DNA of 64,000 nt from Bacteroides stercorirosoris (GCF_900142015.1 NZ_FQZN01000015.1:62001-126000), one strand, 5' to 3'; counted from the stretch's first letter, positions 27,820 to 38,118 are shown. Translations and numbers: made by a program. The notes: generated from the sequence alone by a model not told the origin.

Positions 27820-28437
27820 TCAACTAAACAAATGACTCCAATCTTCGCACGCTTTCGGCGTATAAGTAGAGATGCCCAGTGTTTCCGCCACACGGCAATT
27901 CTCGGCGGAATCATCTATAAAGAAAGTTTCTTTCGGGTCAATACCGGTCTCATCCAGTAATCTCTGGAAAATAGCTACATCAGGCTTTGCCATCTTCATT
28001 TCATAAGAAAGGAAGATTCTCTCAAAATAATCTTCCACCCGAAAAGCTTTATAGTGGAAAGCGTGTTTACATGACCATTTCCAGTGAATATCGTTAGTAT
28101 TACTCAACAAATAGACCACGTATTTCTCACGCAGTTTCAGCAGTAAATCCAGCTTATAGGTAGGGATGCCTCCTAAAAAACTATTCCATGCAGCATCTAT
28201 GCGGGCATCGGTCACTACCTTCCCTATTTGTTCACGAATCGCATTCCGGAACTCTGCACTGGTAATCAATCCTTTTTCATGTTGCAAGAAGAAACCTTGC
28301 TGGTGGCAGACATCAAGCATAGCCTCTACATTGGGCAAACCTAACTTTGCGAAATTCTCAATACAACGCTGGCGGTCCAAATCAATCAATACGCCGCCAA
28401 AATCAATAATAAGGTTTTTAATTCCTTTTTCTTTCAT
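27820..28437 (-). CDS. HAD-superfamily hydrolase (phosphatase)
   Basis: A 205-residue HAD hydrolase with motif I LIIDFGGVLIDLD, in which the second aspartate is replaced by glycine-valine as in some YihX/epoxide-hydrolase-like members, motif II LLSNTNDIHWKW, and motif IV ETFFIDDSAENCRVA. It probably dephosphorylates a small sugar or nucleotide phosphate; the substrate is not visible. One base separates it from the end of the P-type ATPase gene, so they are co-transcribed. Confidence 0.85.
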   Translation of the reverse strand: MKEKGIKNLIIDFGGVLIDLDRQRCIENFAKLGLPNVEAMLDVCHQQGFFLQHEKGLITSAEFRNAIREQIGKVVTDARIDAAWNSFLGGIPTYKLDLLLKLREKYVVYLLSNTNDIHWKWSCKHAFHYKAFRVEDYFERIFLSYEMKMAKPDVAIFQRLLDETGIDPKETFFIDDSAENCRVAETLGISTYTPKACEDWSHLFS

Positions 28438-28438
28438 T

Positions 28439-31162
28439 TCATTTCTGTGTTAAACGCTGGATGAAACGTATCGCCTCACCTATCCACAAAACGAGTGAGG
28501 TAGAAGCAATAATAATCACCCAAGTGACTAAATCAAGCGGTGTGGTACGGAATACAGCACCACCGAACTGTACAATAAGGAACTGGCCTATCAAGATGGC
28601 AAGCACTATCAGCTCCATACCATACGATTTGGAAATCCCTTTAAATGCAGAATCCGTAGTACCAAACACACGGGCATTGAAAAGGTTCCAGAACTGCAAC
28701 ATCACAAAGAATGTAAAGAAGATGGTCAGACGCTCCGGAGTCATACCGCCCTCGGCATGATTAAACCAGTATAGCATCCCCATCAATATAACAAGGAAAG
28801 CGCTTCCTACACCAAGGATATAGGAACGCATAGGCTTGGAGATAATAAAATCATTGCTACTGCGCGGTTTCTCTTTCATCACACTTTCGCTGGGCGGAAT
28901 GGAAGCCAACGCCAGAGCCGCAAAAGTATCCATGATAAGATTCACCCACAACATCTGTGTTACGGTGAGCGGTAACTCCGTACCAATCAGCGAACCAAGC
29001 AATACAATAAGCAGAGCAACGAAGTTGATAGTCAGCTGGAAAACGATGAAGCGCTGGATATTCTTATACAGCGAACGCCCCCACATCACGGCAGTACCGA
29101 TACTATTGAACGAGTCATCCAGCAAGGTTATGTCGCTGGCTTCCTTGGCAACGGAAGTTCCCGTACCCATAGACAAGCCTACCTGTGCATGATTCAATGC
29201 GGGAGCATCATTGGTGCCGTCGCCTGTTACTGCCACAACCGCTCCTTTTTGCTGCAACAATTGCACCAGGCGTTGTTTATCCGTGGGACGTGCACGAGAC
29301 ATGATCTTCAAATCCATCACGCGGTCAAGCGCTTCCTCGTCCGTCAGTTCTGCAAAGGCGACGCCTGTAATCCGGTTGCGCTCCGTATCTTCCGGTTTCC
29401 ACAGACCAATCTGACGTGCAATTTCCGTAGCCGTGCCCGGAGTGTCTCCCGTCACAATCTTGATTCCGATACCGGCAGACTGGCATTTGGCAACCGCCGC
29501 AGGTACATCCGGACGGATAGGGTCACTGATAGCAACCACGCCGAGGAATGACAAATCTTTTACTAATTGACAATTGACAATTGACAATTGACAATTACCG
29601 TCCGGGGTGTTGCCTGCACAACACGGTTCTTCGTTCTCATCGATTATCTTGAATGCGAAACCAAGGGTGCGCATTGCCATATTCTGATATCCCAGCAGTT
29701 GTTTTTCAACTGTAGAACGGTATTCTACCGCATCTACCCGTTTGCCATCCAGAACGACATCCTTGCATTTGCCCAAAACGATTTCGGGAGCACCCTTCAC
29801 ATACAATACTTTCTTGCCTATCAAAGGAGACTTCACCAACGTAGCCATAAACTTCCGTTCGGTAGAGAAAGTCAACTGGTCGACAACCGGAGCATTCTCA
29901 CGCAACTCCAGATAATCACGGTTCTGACTATTCAACCATAAAAGCAAAGCCACTTCCGTAGGATTTCCTACACCTTTAGGCTTCTCACCTTCCGCCATTT
30001 CTTCCAGAAAAGCTGTGGAATTGGTACTGATTCCCTCTACTACCAACTGACTGATATCATCGTCGCCAACTTCCCCGCCGTTTTTCAGACTATAAAAACT
30101 CGGCTCGTAAACCTGCATCAGGTTTTGAGTCAACGTACCGGTCTTATCCGTGCAAATCACGGTAATGGCACCCATCGTTTCACAAGCGTGCATCTTACGC
30201 ACCAGGTTATTGGTGGAAAGCATACGGCGCATATTCAATGCAAGACTCAGTGTCACACTCATCGGCAATCCTTCGGGCACTGCAACCACAATCAAGGTCA
30301 CTGCCATCATGAAGTATTGCAAAGTAGCTTTCAAAGCCGGAAGCCAGTCTGCAAAAGTATGGAAAGATGAAAAATCATAGTGCAACAGCACATCTTTGAT
30401 AAAGAAGATGGCAAATGCCAGTCCGGCCACGGAGAAACCGATTTTACCGATCAGATTGGCAAGTTTGGTAAGCTGTATATTCAGCGGGGTAGGTTCTGTG
30501 CTCTGCTCCGTACTCTGACGTGCGACTTTACCGATTTCCGTATCATCGCCCACACAAAGCACACGCATAGTGCCGTGACCGTCTACTACCGTCGTACCAC
30601 GCATCACCTTATTGGAAGCATAGGTAGCCTCTTCATCAAAATCCGCCTCCACCGTGGTCTTACTTACCACAGGTTCACCGGTCAGATTCGACTCGTTAAT
30701 TTGCAGGGATATAGCCTCCAGCAGTTCGCCGTCAGCAGGGATTTCTTCTCCGGTCTCCAGCACGATGATATCACCTACTACCACATCTTTCCGGGGAATC
30801 TCCTGTACACGGCCGTTACGGATTACCTTCACCAAGGTTTCCTCATTCACCGCATTCAGCAAGTCGAACTTCTTACTGGCATCATATTCGAAATAGAACC
30901 CGATACCCGTAGCCAACAAAATAGCGGCAATGATACCTATAGTCTCGGCATACTCATTCTCTATGACAGAGATTATCAGAGAGAATATCGCTGCAACCAG
31001 CAGTACCCTGACAACAGGGTCTTCGAACTTTTCGAGATATAGTTTCCACAGGGAGGGACGCTTGGGAGGCGTTAACAGATTGACTCCGTACTTTTCGCGA
31101 CTCTGCCTTACTTCGTCGTCAGTAAGTCCGCCATGATAAAAATCATCCTTCATTGCATTCAT
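28439..31162 (-). CDS. Calcium-type P-type ATPase with a repeat-derived insertion
   Basis: A 907-residue cation pump of the PMCA/SERCA class. In order: cation-ATPase N domain (GLTDDEVRQSREKYGVNLLT), actuator domain with NESNLTGEPV, the ion-binding PEGLPMSVTLSLALN helix, phosphorylation site DKTGTLTQN, nucleotide domain, hinge TGDGTNDAPAL and the C-terminal membrane helices. It should export calcium using ATP. Residues about 522-533 (NCQLSIVNCQLV) are encoded by a four-copy 7-bp repeat in the linker between nucleotide and phosphorylation domains; the frame is kept. TATTTTTG at 31198-31191 is a likely -7 element. Confidence 0.92.
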   Translation of the reverse strand: MNAMKDDFYHGGLTDDEVRQSREKYGVNLLTPPKRPSLWKLYLEKFEDPVVRVLLVAAIFSLIISVIENEYAETIGIIAAILLATGIGFYFEYDASKKFDLLNAVNEETLVKVIRNGRVQEIPRKDVVVGDIIVLETGEEIPADGELLEAISLQINESNLTGEPVVSKTTVEADFDEEATYASNKVMRGTTVVDGHGTMRVLCVGDDTEIGKVARQSTEQSTEPTPLNIQLTKLANLIGKIGFSVAGLAFAIFFIKDVLLHYDFSSFHTFADWLPALKATLQYFMMAVTLIVVAVPEGLPMSVTLSLALNMRRMLSTNNLVRKMHACETMGAITVICTDKTGTLTQNLMQVYEPSFYSLKNGGEVGDDDISQLVVEGISTNSTAFLEEMAEGEKPKGVGNPTEVALLLWLNSQNRDYLELRENAPVVDQLTFSTERKFMATLVKSPLIGKKVLYVKGAPEIVLGKCKDVVLDGKRVDAVEYRSTVEKQLLGYQNMAMRTLGFAFKIIDENEEPCCAGNTPDGNCQLSIVNCQLVKDLSFLGVVAISDPIRPDVPAAVAKCQSAGIGIKIVTGDTPGTATEIARQIGLWKPEDTERNRITGVAFAELTDEEALDRVMDLKIMSRARPTDKQRLVQLLQQKGAVVAVTGDGTNDAPALNHAQVGLSMGTGTSVAKEASDITLLDDSFNSIGTAVMWGRSLYKNIQRFIVFQLTINFVALLIVLLGSLIGTELPLTVTQMLWVNLIMDTFAALALASIPPSESVMKEKPRSSNDFIISKPMRSYILGVGSAFLVILMGMLYWFNHAEGGMTPERLTIFFTFFVMLQFWNLFNARVFGTTDSAFKGISKSYGMELIVLAILIGQFLIVQFGGAVFRTTPLDLVTWVIIIASTSLVLWIGEAIRFIQRLTQK
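29565..29597 (-). repeat. Tandem 7-bp repeat inside the P-type ATPase gene
   Basis: AATTGACAATTGACAATTG and on, about four units of TTGACAA (TTGTCAA on the coding strand). The same repeat is found outside genes at 58828-58857 and 58909-58936. It has no stop codon in the ATPase frame. Confidence 0.9.
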
Positions 31163-31236
31163 GCAAATAGTTAGCTTTGATTAAGAGCCGCAAAAATACA
31201 ATATTAATTTGGGATAGCGAATGTTATTAAATCTTT

Positions 31237-32532
31237 TTATAGGTTAGTCTTACCCTCGATTTCCGTTCCCTGTTTTCTAATTGCCTCCCCGTTGAGCGGT
31301 AGGGTAAACCAGAATGTAGATCCTTTGCCATATTCCGACTCTACGCCAATCTTGCCACCCAGTTTGCGGACTATCATCTCGCAAATAGAAAGTCCCAGTC
31401 CGGTTCCTTTCTTGTGCTGTTCCACTCTTACAAAGCGTTCAAATATATGGTCTACCTTATCTGCCGGAATACCGCTTCCGGTATCTTTCACATAGAAGTA
31501 AAGGCCGTCAGCACAAGGCTTATATCCCAACGTAATACTACCTTCATCTGTAAATTTCACAGCATTCGTCATAAAATTGGCTATCACCTGCATCAGGCGG
31601 TTTCTGTCGGTATATAAAATGTTGTTCTCCGGCGGTGTCTCCTTGAAAATCTGAATAAGACTCTCCTTCTCTCCCAGTCTCATACGGGACAGCTGTTCCA
31701 TATCAAACATCAGCTGATTGACATCCACTTCCGAGAAAGTAAACTCCAAAGTACCGGCCTCTATCTTTGAAAGGTCGAGAATATCGGCTATCAGTTGCTG
31801 CAACATTTCATTATTGGAATGAACAATGTCCAGGTATTGCGTCTTTTCCTCTTCCGAACCGGCAGAAGCCAGCAACTCGGAAAAGCCGACAATGGCATTC
31901 AGCGGAGTACGTATCTCATGACTCATATTGGCGAGGAAAGCTGACTTGGAACGATCTGCATTCTCAGCTTTTTCACGGGCTTTCATCAATTCTCCCTCTG
32001 CATTCTTCAGGCGGGTGATGTCATGCACAGTGATTACCATGCCCTCTTTATCATCTATCGTCATATACTCACCGGAAACATAGGTTTCACATTCGGCAAC
32101 GTTTCCCCTTCTGTCACGTATATTCAGCACAGCTTCCAAATCGGTAAAACTGCTTTTCCGCTGGAAAGTCTCTTCTATTTTATTCCGGATAGGACACTCT
32201 TTGCAAAGCTCGTGCGTACCGCAACCGCCAACGGCGGACAGGGCATTATTACAACGCAACAAGTCGCCTACACGAGCCAACCGGTCTTCCGGCCTATGTG
32301 CTTTGGTGATGTCGTAATAGTTAGTCCGCGTAACAATAAAATTACGGTCGATCAGAAGAATGAACGCATGTACATTTTGCATTATAGAACGGAAAAGTTC
32401 TTCCGAACTGCGCAAGGCCTTCTTCGCATTCCCTGCTTTGAGCAATAATCGCCTGCTTCTACCGAGTTCAAGCACATAAAGCACCAGCACTCCTACCAGT
32501 ACCAGCATACCGATTAAAATTAGTATCGTCAT
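31237..32532 (-). CDS. PAS-domain sensor histidine kinase with cysteine cluster
   Basis: A 431-residue kinase. One N-terminal membrane helix (about 4-24) and almost no periplasmic part, then a PAS domain (about 40-165), DHp helix with [16 protein letters not shown] (His near 204) and a HATPase domain with [19 protein letters not shown] and GTGLGLSIC. The PAS domain carries cysteines at 94, 104, 110 and 113 ([13 protein letters not shown]), a pattern that could bind a metal or respond to redox state. No receiver is fused and no regulator lies next to it. It is divergent from the rubredoxin gene. Confidence 0.88.
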   Translation of the reverse strand: MTILILIGMLVLVGVLVLYVLELGRSRRLLLKAGNAKKALRSSEELFRSIMQNVHAFILLIDRNFIVTRTNYYDITKAHRPEDRLARVGDLLRCNNALSAVGGCGTHELCKECPIRNKIEETFQRKSSFTDLEAVLNIRDRRGNVAECETYVSGEYMTIDDKEGMVITVHDITRLKNAEGELMKAREKAENADRSKSAFLANMSHEIRTPLNAIVGFSELLASAGSEEEKTQYLDIVHSNNEMLQQLIADILDLSKIEAGTLEFTFSEVDVNQLMFDMEQLSRMRLGEKESLIQIFKETPPENNILYTDRNRLMQVIANFMTNAVKFTDEGSITLGYKPCADGLYFYVKDTGSGIPADKVDHIFERFVRVEQHKKGTGLGLSICEMIVRKLGGKIGVESEYGKGSTFWFTLPLNGEAIRKQGTEIEGKTNL

Positions 32533-32645
32533 AAAGAGTTCATTTACAATAAAAATGGAACAAATATATCTCTTTCAGATTAAAACAGGAAACAAAAGAG
32601 GAGGAAATATTGTTATTTAGGGATAAAACCTAAAATAGTAATCTT

Positions 32646-32807
32646 ATGGACAAGTACATTTGCACCGTTTGCGACTACGTTTACGACCCGGAAATGGGTG
32701 ACCCCGAAAACGGCATTGAGCCGGGAACATCATTTGAAGACCTTCCTGATGATTGGGTATGCCCCTTATGCGGAGTCGGAAAAGAAGAATTTGAGAAAGC
32801 GTCCTAA
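32646..32807 (+). CDS. Rubredoxin
   Basis: A 53-residue electron carrier binding one iron by four cysteines: [16 protein letters not shown] near the start and [16 protein letters not shown] near the end, the two CxxC pairs of rubredoxin. It works in the cytoplasm, often passing electrons to peroxide- or superoxide-reducing enzymes in anaerobes. It is complete despite being short. Its TAA (32805-32807) overlaps the stop of the convergent Na/Pi cotransporter gene by four bases, and the shared terminator stem lies inside both coding ends. Confidence 0.95.
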   Translation: MDKYICTVCDYVYDPEMGDPENGIEPGTSFEDLPDDWVCPLCGVGKEEFEKAS

Positions 32808-32816
32808 GACGCTTTC
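32795..32816. terminator. Bidirectional terminator inside two overlapping coding ends
   Basis: GAAAGCGTC - CTAA - GACGCTTTC, a perfect 9-bp stem, followed by TTTTC on the plus strand and preceded by A-rich sequence. The loop contains TAA (plus) and TAG (minus) stop codons. Confidence 0.8.
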
Positions 32817-34501
32817 TTTTCTTTTATATCACTGCTTGCTTCCACTACATTCACCACATAATCGCCCAGTTTCTCACATTCGGCAATGATGTCCATATAG
32901 TAAACGCCCATCTGGTAGTCATATTCCTTGTTGTTGACATCCAGAATATTCTGGTTCTTCAGCTGGTTGCGGTAATTATTCATTTCATTCTCAATATTGA
33001 ACGATTTATTCACATCGATACTCTGATGTTCAGAGCGTTCCACCACAACAATCATCTGAGCCAAAGCATCGTCCGTCAGCTTCATCATGAAGTGGATATG
33101 GTCATATTGCTTTTCCGTGAAGTCCTGATTGGTCTGGCGCTTGCGGTTAATGGTACGCGCGAGGTTGTAACAGCTATCGCCGATACTCTCAATTTCCGTC
33201 ACTTCGCGAAGCATGGCACGTATCTGAAGCTTACTCTCCGAACTTAAACGTCCTTCTGACACTTGATTCAGGTAATTGGCAATCTCCAGTTCCATATTAT
33301 CGCTGATATTCTCATACTTCTCAATACGGCTGAATAATTTATTGAAATCATCGTCCTTATCCGTATGCAGCAAATCCTGCACCATATTAAACATGCGGTG
33401 AGTACGTTCCGAAAACAGGTGTATCTCCTTATGCGCCTGCAAAATGGAAAGTTCCGCCGTAGAAAGCATACCACCGGAAATGAAACGCAGGCGATATTCT
33501 TCGTCGACCTCTTTCTGCGGAATAATAGCACAAACGGTACGTTCTATAAGCTTCACGAACCAAATAAGAATCAGCACGTTGCAGATATTAAAACAAGTAT
33601 GGAATGCCGACAGTTTAAATGATACCGCCACAGCAGGATCTTTCGTTCCCATTACATTTTCTACAAACCAGGATACGCCACTCGTAAAGGGAGAGAACAG
33701 GCAAAGCACCCAGATAACGCCGAAAACATTGAACACCAGGTGAGCCAATGCAGCCCTCCTTGCCTGCGTGTTACCGGTCAGTGCAGCAAGATTGGCGGTA
33801 ATGGTAGTACCGATATTCTCACCCAGCACCAGTGCCGCCCCCAATTCAAAACTGATCCATCCATTGGCACACATGATAAGCGTGATAGCCATTGTTGCCG
33901 CCGATGCCTGCACAACCATAGTCAGAATGGTACCGATAAATACAAACAGAAGAATGGAGAGATATCCCATATCCGTATAACTCTGTACAAATGCCAGCAT
34001 CTCCGGATTCGCCTTCAAGTCCGGCGCATTGGATTGCAGCATGGAGAGTCCCATAAAAAGGAAAGAGAAACCGAATATAAATTCACCGATAGACTTACGA
34101 TGACTTTTTTGAGAGAAGAGAAGAGGAATACCGAAAGCGAGGAGAGGAAGTGCGAAAGCGGCGATATCAACTTTAAATCCTAACGCCGAAATAATCCATG
34201 CCGTAACTGTAGTACCGATATTGGCTCCCATAATAACCCCGATGGATTGGGATAGGGTCAGCAGGCCGGCGTTCACAAAACTCACCACCATGACTGTGGT
34301 TGCAGAAGAAGATTGAATCAGTGCCGTAATCAGCACACCCGTCAGCACTCCGGTCACCCGGTTGGTAGTCATTGCCGTTAGAATTTTCCGGAGCCTGTCA
34401 CCAGCGAACTTTTGAAGTCCTTCACTCATAATTTTCATTCCGTACAGGAATAATGCCAGTGAACCAAGCAGCTTTAAAAAATCATAAAAAGAATATTCCA
34501 T
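32804..34501 (-). CDS. Na/Pi cotransporter family protein with PhoU-like domain
   Basis: A 565-residue protein. The N-terminal half (about 1-310) is the NptA/YjbB-type sodium-phosphate transporter with the two inverted QSSSATT and QASAATM motifs and the [10 protein letters not shown] repeat; the C-terminal half (about 350-560) is a PhoU-like helical bundle. It probably moves phosphate with sodium across the inner membrane. Its last codons (KEKKAS) lie in the terminator stem shared with the rubredoxin gene. Confidence 0.9.
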   Translation of the reverse strand: MEYSFYDFLKLLGSLALFLYGMKIMSEGLQKFAGDRLRKILTAMTTNRVTGVLTGVLITALIQSSSATTVMVVSFVNAGLLTLSQSIGVIMGANIGTTVTAWIISALGFKVDIAAFALPLLAFGIPLLFSQKSHRKSIGEFIFGFSFLFMGLSMLQSNAPDLKANPEMLAFVQSYTDMGYLSILLFVFIGTILTMVVQASAATMAITLIMCANGWISFELGAALVLGENIGTTITANLAALTGNTQARRAALAHLVFNVFGVIWVLCLFSPFTSGVSWFVENVMGTKDPAVAVSFKLSAFHTCFNICNVLILIWFVKLIERTVCAIIPQKEVDEEYRLRFISGGMLSTAELSILQAHKEIHLFSERTHRMFNMVQDLLHTDKDDDFNKLFSRIEKYENISDNMELEIANYLNQVSEGRLSSESKLQIRAMLREVTEIESIGDSCYNLARTINRKRQTNQDFTEKQYDHIHFMMKLTDDALAQMIVVVERSEHQSIDVNKSFNIENEMNNYRNQLKNQNILDVNNKEYDYQMGVYYMDIIAECEKLGDYVVNVVEASSDIKEKKAS

Positions 34502-34582
34502 CTTTAATTAATTAGAAGGTTTTATGCTACATCTGTTATTATATCTATATTTAACGTGTAATCACCCTAAAATGAAGACGTC

Positions 34583-36256
34583 ATGAAACACATGTTACAA
34601 ATTTGTTGCAAAAATAACAATATTTCTAAAGAATTCCCTATCGGAAGTTCACTTTTGGATATTTATTACGGTTTTAATCTTAATTTTCCCTATCAAGTGG
34701 TCAGTGCAAAGGTTAATAATCGTTCTGAAGGGTTAAATTTCCGAGTCTATAATAATAAGGATGTAGAATTCCTCGATATACGCGATTCTTCCGGTCTGCG
34801 CACATATGTACGCAGCCTTTGTTTTGTATTATACAAGGCTGTCAGCGAATTGTTTCCGGACGGAAAGCTGTTCGTTGAGCATCCCGTTTCCAAAGGCTAT
34901 TTCTGCAACCTGCGCATCGGGCGCACCATAACATTGGAGGACGTATCTGCCATCAAAAAGCGGATGCAGGGAATCATTGACGAGAACATCATATACCGTC
35001 GCACAGAGTGCCACACCTCCGAAGCTGTGCGCATTTTCAACGAACGGGGAATGACGGACAAGGTGAAACTGCTGGAAACTTCCGGCTCCATCTATACCTA
35101 TTATTATTCACTGGGCGATACCATCGACTATTATTATGGCAACCTGTTGCCCAGCACCGGCTTCATCTGGCTGTTCGACATCGTGAAATATTACGATGGC
35201 CTGCTGCTGCGCATTCCCAACAAAGCAAATCCCAGTGTACTGGAGGAAGTTGTGAAGCAAGAAAAGATGCTTGATGTCTTCAAGGAACACCTGCGCTGGA
35301 ATTATATCATGGGATTAAGCAATGTGGGAGACTTCAACCTCGCCTGTGAAGAAGGACATGCCACCGATTTAATCAATGTGGCCGAAGCTCTTCAGGAAAA
35401 GAAAATAGCCCAGATTGCCGATGACATCTACAACCGCGGCGAAAACGGCAACCGGGTGAAACTGGTTCTCATCTCCGGGCCCTCTTCTTCGGGTAAGACC
35501 ACTTTCAGCAAGCGCCTCTCCGTACAGTTGATGACGAACGGATTACGCCCCTATCCCATTGCGCTGGACAACTATTTCGTGAACCGTGAAGATACCCCGA
35601 AAGACGCTAACGGCGATTATGATTACGAATCACTCTATGCGCTCGACCTTAAGAAGTTTGAAGAAGACCTGCAAGCTTTGTTGAGAGGCGAAGAGATAGA
35701 CCTGCCCAGCTTCAACTTCAGCACCGGACGACGGGAATACAAAGGTGACAAACTGAAAATTGACGAGCATACCATTCTTATATTAGAGGGTATTCACGCA
35801 CTGAACCCGGAACTTACTCCGCAAATCCCCGCAGCGAACAAATATAAAATCTATGTGTCCGCCCTGACCACCATTTCCCTGGACGACCATAACTGGATTC
35901 CTACAACGGACAACCGATTGCTGCGCCGCATCATCCGCGACTTCAACTATCGTGGCTACTCGGCACGCGAAACCATCTCCCGCTGGCCCAGCGTGCGCGC
36001 CGGAGAAGACAAATGGATTTTCCCCTATCAGGAGAACGCCGATGTGATGTTCAACTCCGCACTGCTATTTGAATTTGCCGTGTTGCGTTGCCATGCCGAG
36101 CCTATATTGACCAGCGTGCCACGCAATTGTCCGGAATATGCCGAAGCATACCGGTTGCTGAAATTCATTAAATACTTTACTCCGATACAGGACAAGGAAA
36201 TCCCGCCGACTTCACTTCTGCGCGAGTTCCTGGGAGGAAGCAGTTTCAAATACTAA
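34583..36256 (+). CDS. Nucleoside (uridine-type) kinase with ThrRS-like N-terminus
   Basis: A 557-residue protein. The N-terminal region is like the TGS and second-additional domains of threonyl-tRNA synthetase (HPVSKGYFCNL), and the C-terminal half is a phosphoribulokinase/uridine-kinase domain with Walker A GPSSSGKTTFSKRL (about residue 298) and the IALDNYFVNREDTP block. This fusion is common in Bacteroidetes and Firmicutes. The kinase part should phosphorylate a nucleoside; the role of the tRNA-synthetase-like part is unknown. It is monocistronic. Confidence 0.87.
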   Translation: MKHMLQICCKNNNISKEFPIGSSLLDIYYGFNLNFPYQVVSAKVNNRSEGLNFRVYNNKDVEFLDIRDSSGLRTYVRSLCFVLYKAVSELFPDGKLFVEHPVSKGYFCNLRIGRTITLEDVSAIKKRMQGIIDENIIYRRTECHTSEAVRIFNERGMTDKVKLLETSGSIYTYYYSLGDTIDYYYGNLLPSTGFIWLFDIVKYYDGLLLRIPNKANPSVLEEVVKQEKMLDVFKEHLRWNYIMGLSNVGDFNLACEEGHATDLINVAEALQEKKIAQIADDIYNRGENGNRVKLVLISGPSSSGKTTFSKRLSVQLMTNGLRPYPIALDNYFVNREDTPKDANGDYDYESLYALDLKKFEEDLQALLRGEEIDLPSFNFSTGRREYKGDKLKIDEHTILILEGIHALNPELTPQIPAANKYKIYVSALTTISLDDHNWIPTTDNRLLRRIIRDFNYRGYSARETISRWPSVRAGEDKWIFPYQENADVMFNSALLFEFAVLRCHAEPILTSVPRNCPEYAEAYRLLKFIKYFTPIQDKEIPPTSLLREFLGGSSFKY

Positions 36257-36396
36257 TCCCGCATATCCCGCCGTATGCGGGGCCGGGATATAAATTCACC
36301 CGCCACTATCACCATAAAAATGGGACAGGTGAAGATTTTTAGGCACTTTTCTTGTACAACCTACAGAAGAATGTCTTAACTTTGTAAGCAAATAAA

Positions 36397-37914
36397 ATGA
36401 ATCACAAAATGAGAAAGATAATTACCGTACTCTTCTTAGCAGCTTTCTGCATCTGCAGCCAAGCCTATTCGCAAACCCGTGCCGATGAGCAAATGAAACA
36501 AGCGCAAGAAAACCTTGCCAAAAAGGAATATATCAAGGCACGTTACTTATTTTTACAAGCTTACAATGCTTTCTCCTCTCAGGGAAAATATGATAAAGCT
36601 GTAGAATGCGGCGTCAATGCCAGTGCACTTTATCACAGAGAGAACTACTACAAGGAAGCCTTCGAACTGCTGCGCGGCGCAGAATTGCTGGTGACTGACG
36701 GTGAACAAAAAAGCGGTAAAACCATGCCCGCCCTGCGTTTCCGCATCAACAAGGAACGCTTGCAGATGTACATCAACCTGAAGAATCCTGCCCGTGCCAA
36801 AGAGCAACTGGCCAAACTGGAAGAAACCGCCAAAGCAGCCCGCAATGATTCATTAAGCAACGACTTACTATACACCCAGGCCAATTATTATTATACTTTC
36901 GGCATGAACTCGCAAGGAGATGCCTACATCAACCGCCTGATAGGACAGTATAAGGAACAGAAAAACTACGCCAAAGTAGACGAATCTTATAAAACCCTTA
37001 TCGACATTGCCCGCAAGGCTAACAATGCCGGACTGGTGGCACGTACTTACGACAAATATATCCTTTGGACTGACTCTGTGAAAGCCCTCACCGCTCAGGA
37101 TGAACTGAACGTACTGAAACAGAAATATGAAGAAAGCCTGGCAACCATCCAGGATAAGGATGACTCCCTGAGTGCCAAACAATATATCATCATCGGACTA
37201 TGCGTATTGGCAGCCATTCTTGCCGCTGCACTTGTATTGGCAGGTATCGTATTATTGCGTTTTGTCCTCCTCACCCGGAAACAGAAGAAAGCCATCCAGA
37301 TAGCTAATGAACACAATGAGCTCAAAACCCAGTTTATACAGAATATCTCCGGACAAATGGAGCCGACGCTGAATACCCTGGACGCAACCCAACCGGGTGT
37401 ACGTGCATTGAAAGGCTTTGCCGAACACATTCAGGAACTCTCCGAACTGGAAAGCACCCTTTCCGAAACTTATGAAATGCGCGAAATCAACATCAATACT
37501 TTCTGCGAAAGCGTAATGGATAAAATAAAAGCAGACTTGAAGCCGGATATAACCACTACCGTCAACGCTCCGAAACTTAGTGTCAAGACTAACCCGGAAC
37601 AGCTTGAGCGTATTTTGCTTCATCTGCTGAACAATGCGGCTGAGTTCACTCCGGAAGGTGGGAAAATATGGTTGGACTTCAAGAAACGCGGTGCGCATAC
37701 ACATCAGTTCATCGTTAGTGATACCGGAAGCGGTATTCCGGCAGAGGAACAGGAAAATCTGTTCAAGCCTTTCACCGAAGTGAAAGACCTTACACAAGGC
37801 GATGGTTTAGGATTGCCTATTTGTTCGCTGATTGCTACCAAGATGAATGGTAGCCTGACTCTGGATAGCAGCTATACCAAAGGCTGTCGCTTCGTACTGG
37901 AACTGCATACCTAA
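36397..37914 (+). CDS. TPR-containing histidine-kinase-like protein without phospho-acceptor His
   Basis: A 505-residue membrane protein. A signal peptide is followed by TPR-type helical repeats (about 25-235), one membrane helix (about 266-292), a DHp-like helix and a HATPase domain with intact N box (HLLNNAAEFT), G1 (VSDTGSGIP) and G2 (GDGLGLPIC). The H-box reads FIQNISGQMEPTL where active kinases have NISHELRTPL, so the histidine is missing and it cannot autophosphorylate there. TAACTTTG at 36377-36384 is a good -7 element; because of its position the ATG at 36409 (MRKIITVLF) may be the true start. Confidence 0.82.
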   Translation: MNHKMRKIITVLFLAAFCICSQAYSQTRADEQMKQAQENLAKKEYIKARYLFLQAYNAFSSQGKYDKAVECGVNASALYHRENYYKEAFELLRGAELLVTDGEQKSGKTMPALRFRINKERLQMYINLKNPARAKEQLAKLEETAKAARNDSLSNDLLYTQANYYYTFGMNSQGDAYINRLIGQYKEQKNYAKVDESYKTLIDIARKANNAGLVARTYDKYILWTDSVKALTAQDELNVLKQKYEESLATIQDKDDSLSAKQYIIIGLCVLAAILAAALVLAGIVLLRFVLLTRKQKKAIQIANEHNELKTQFIQNISGQMEPTLNTLDATQPGVRALKGFAEHIQELSELESTLSETYEMREININTFCESVMDKIKADLKPDITTTVNAPKLSVKTNPEQLERILLHLLNNAAEFTPEGGKIWLDFKKRGAHTHQFIVSDTGSGIPAEEQENLFKPFTEVKDLTQGDGLGLPICSLIATKMNGSLTLDSSYTKGCRFVLELHT

Positions 37915-37961
37915 TCCGAACTCCACATTTTTAATATACTCAATGTGTCAAAAGTGTTGTC

Positions 37962-37989
37962 GTGCGGGCGAATGATTATTCGCCCGCAC
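37962..37989. repeat. Hairpin repeat GTGCGGGCGAAT
   Basis: A perfect 12-bp stem with a GATT loop; a partial related copy (GGGTGA ... TTCGCCC) follows about 45 bases later. It lies in the 231-base gap between the kinase-like gene and the peptide region and resembles a dispersed Bacteroides intergenic repeat. Confidence 0.7.
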
Positions 37990-38087
37990 ACACGTTGTAA
38001 CGGTACTTGTAGGGGTGAGTAATCATTCGCCCGGAATGCAAAGTGATTTTTGGCACTATCTCATTAAATCTCCAGACCTGCATTACA

Positions 38088-38118
38088 TTGCTTTTATCGC
38101 AAGAAAGGGGTACTTTTG
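38088..38118 (+). promoter_or_regulatory. Promoter of TPR regulator A
   Basis: TTG at 38088-38090 and TACTTTTG at 38111-38118, 20 bases apart. This excludes an in-frame TTG start at 38116 and supports the ATG at 38146. Confidence 0.65.

Noticed and set aside
33740..34183. Plus-strand open frame of 147 codons
   Set aside because: It is antisense to the conserved Na/Pi cotransporter membrane domain.
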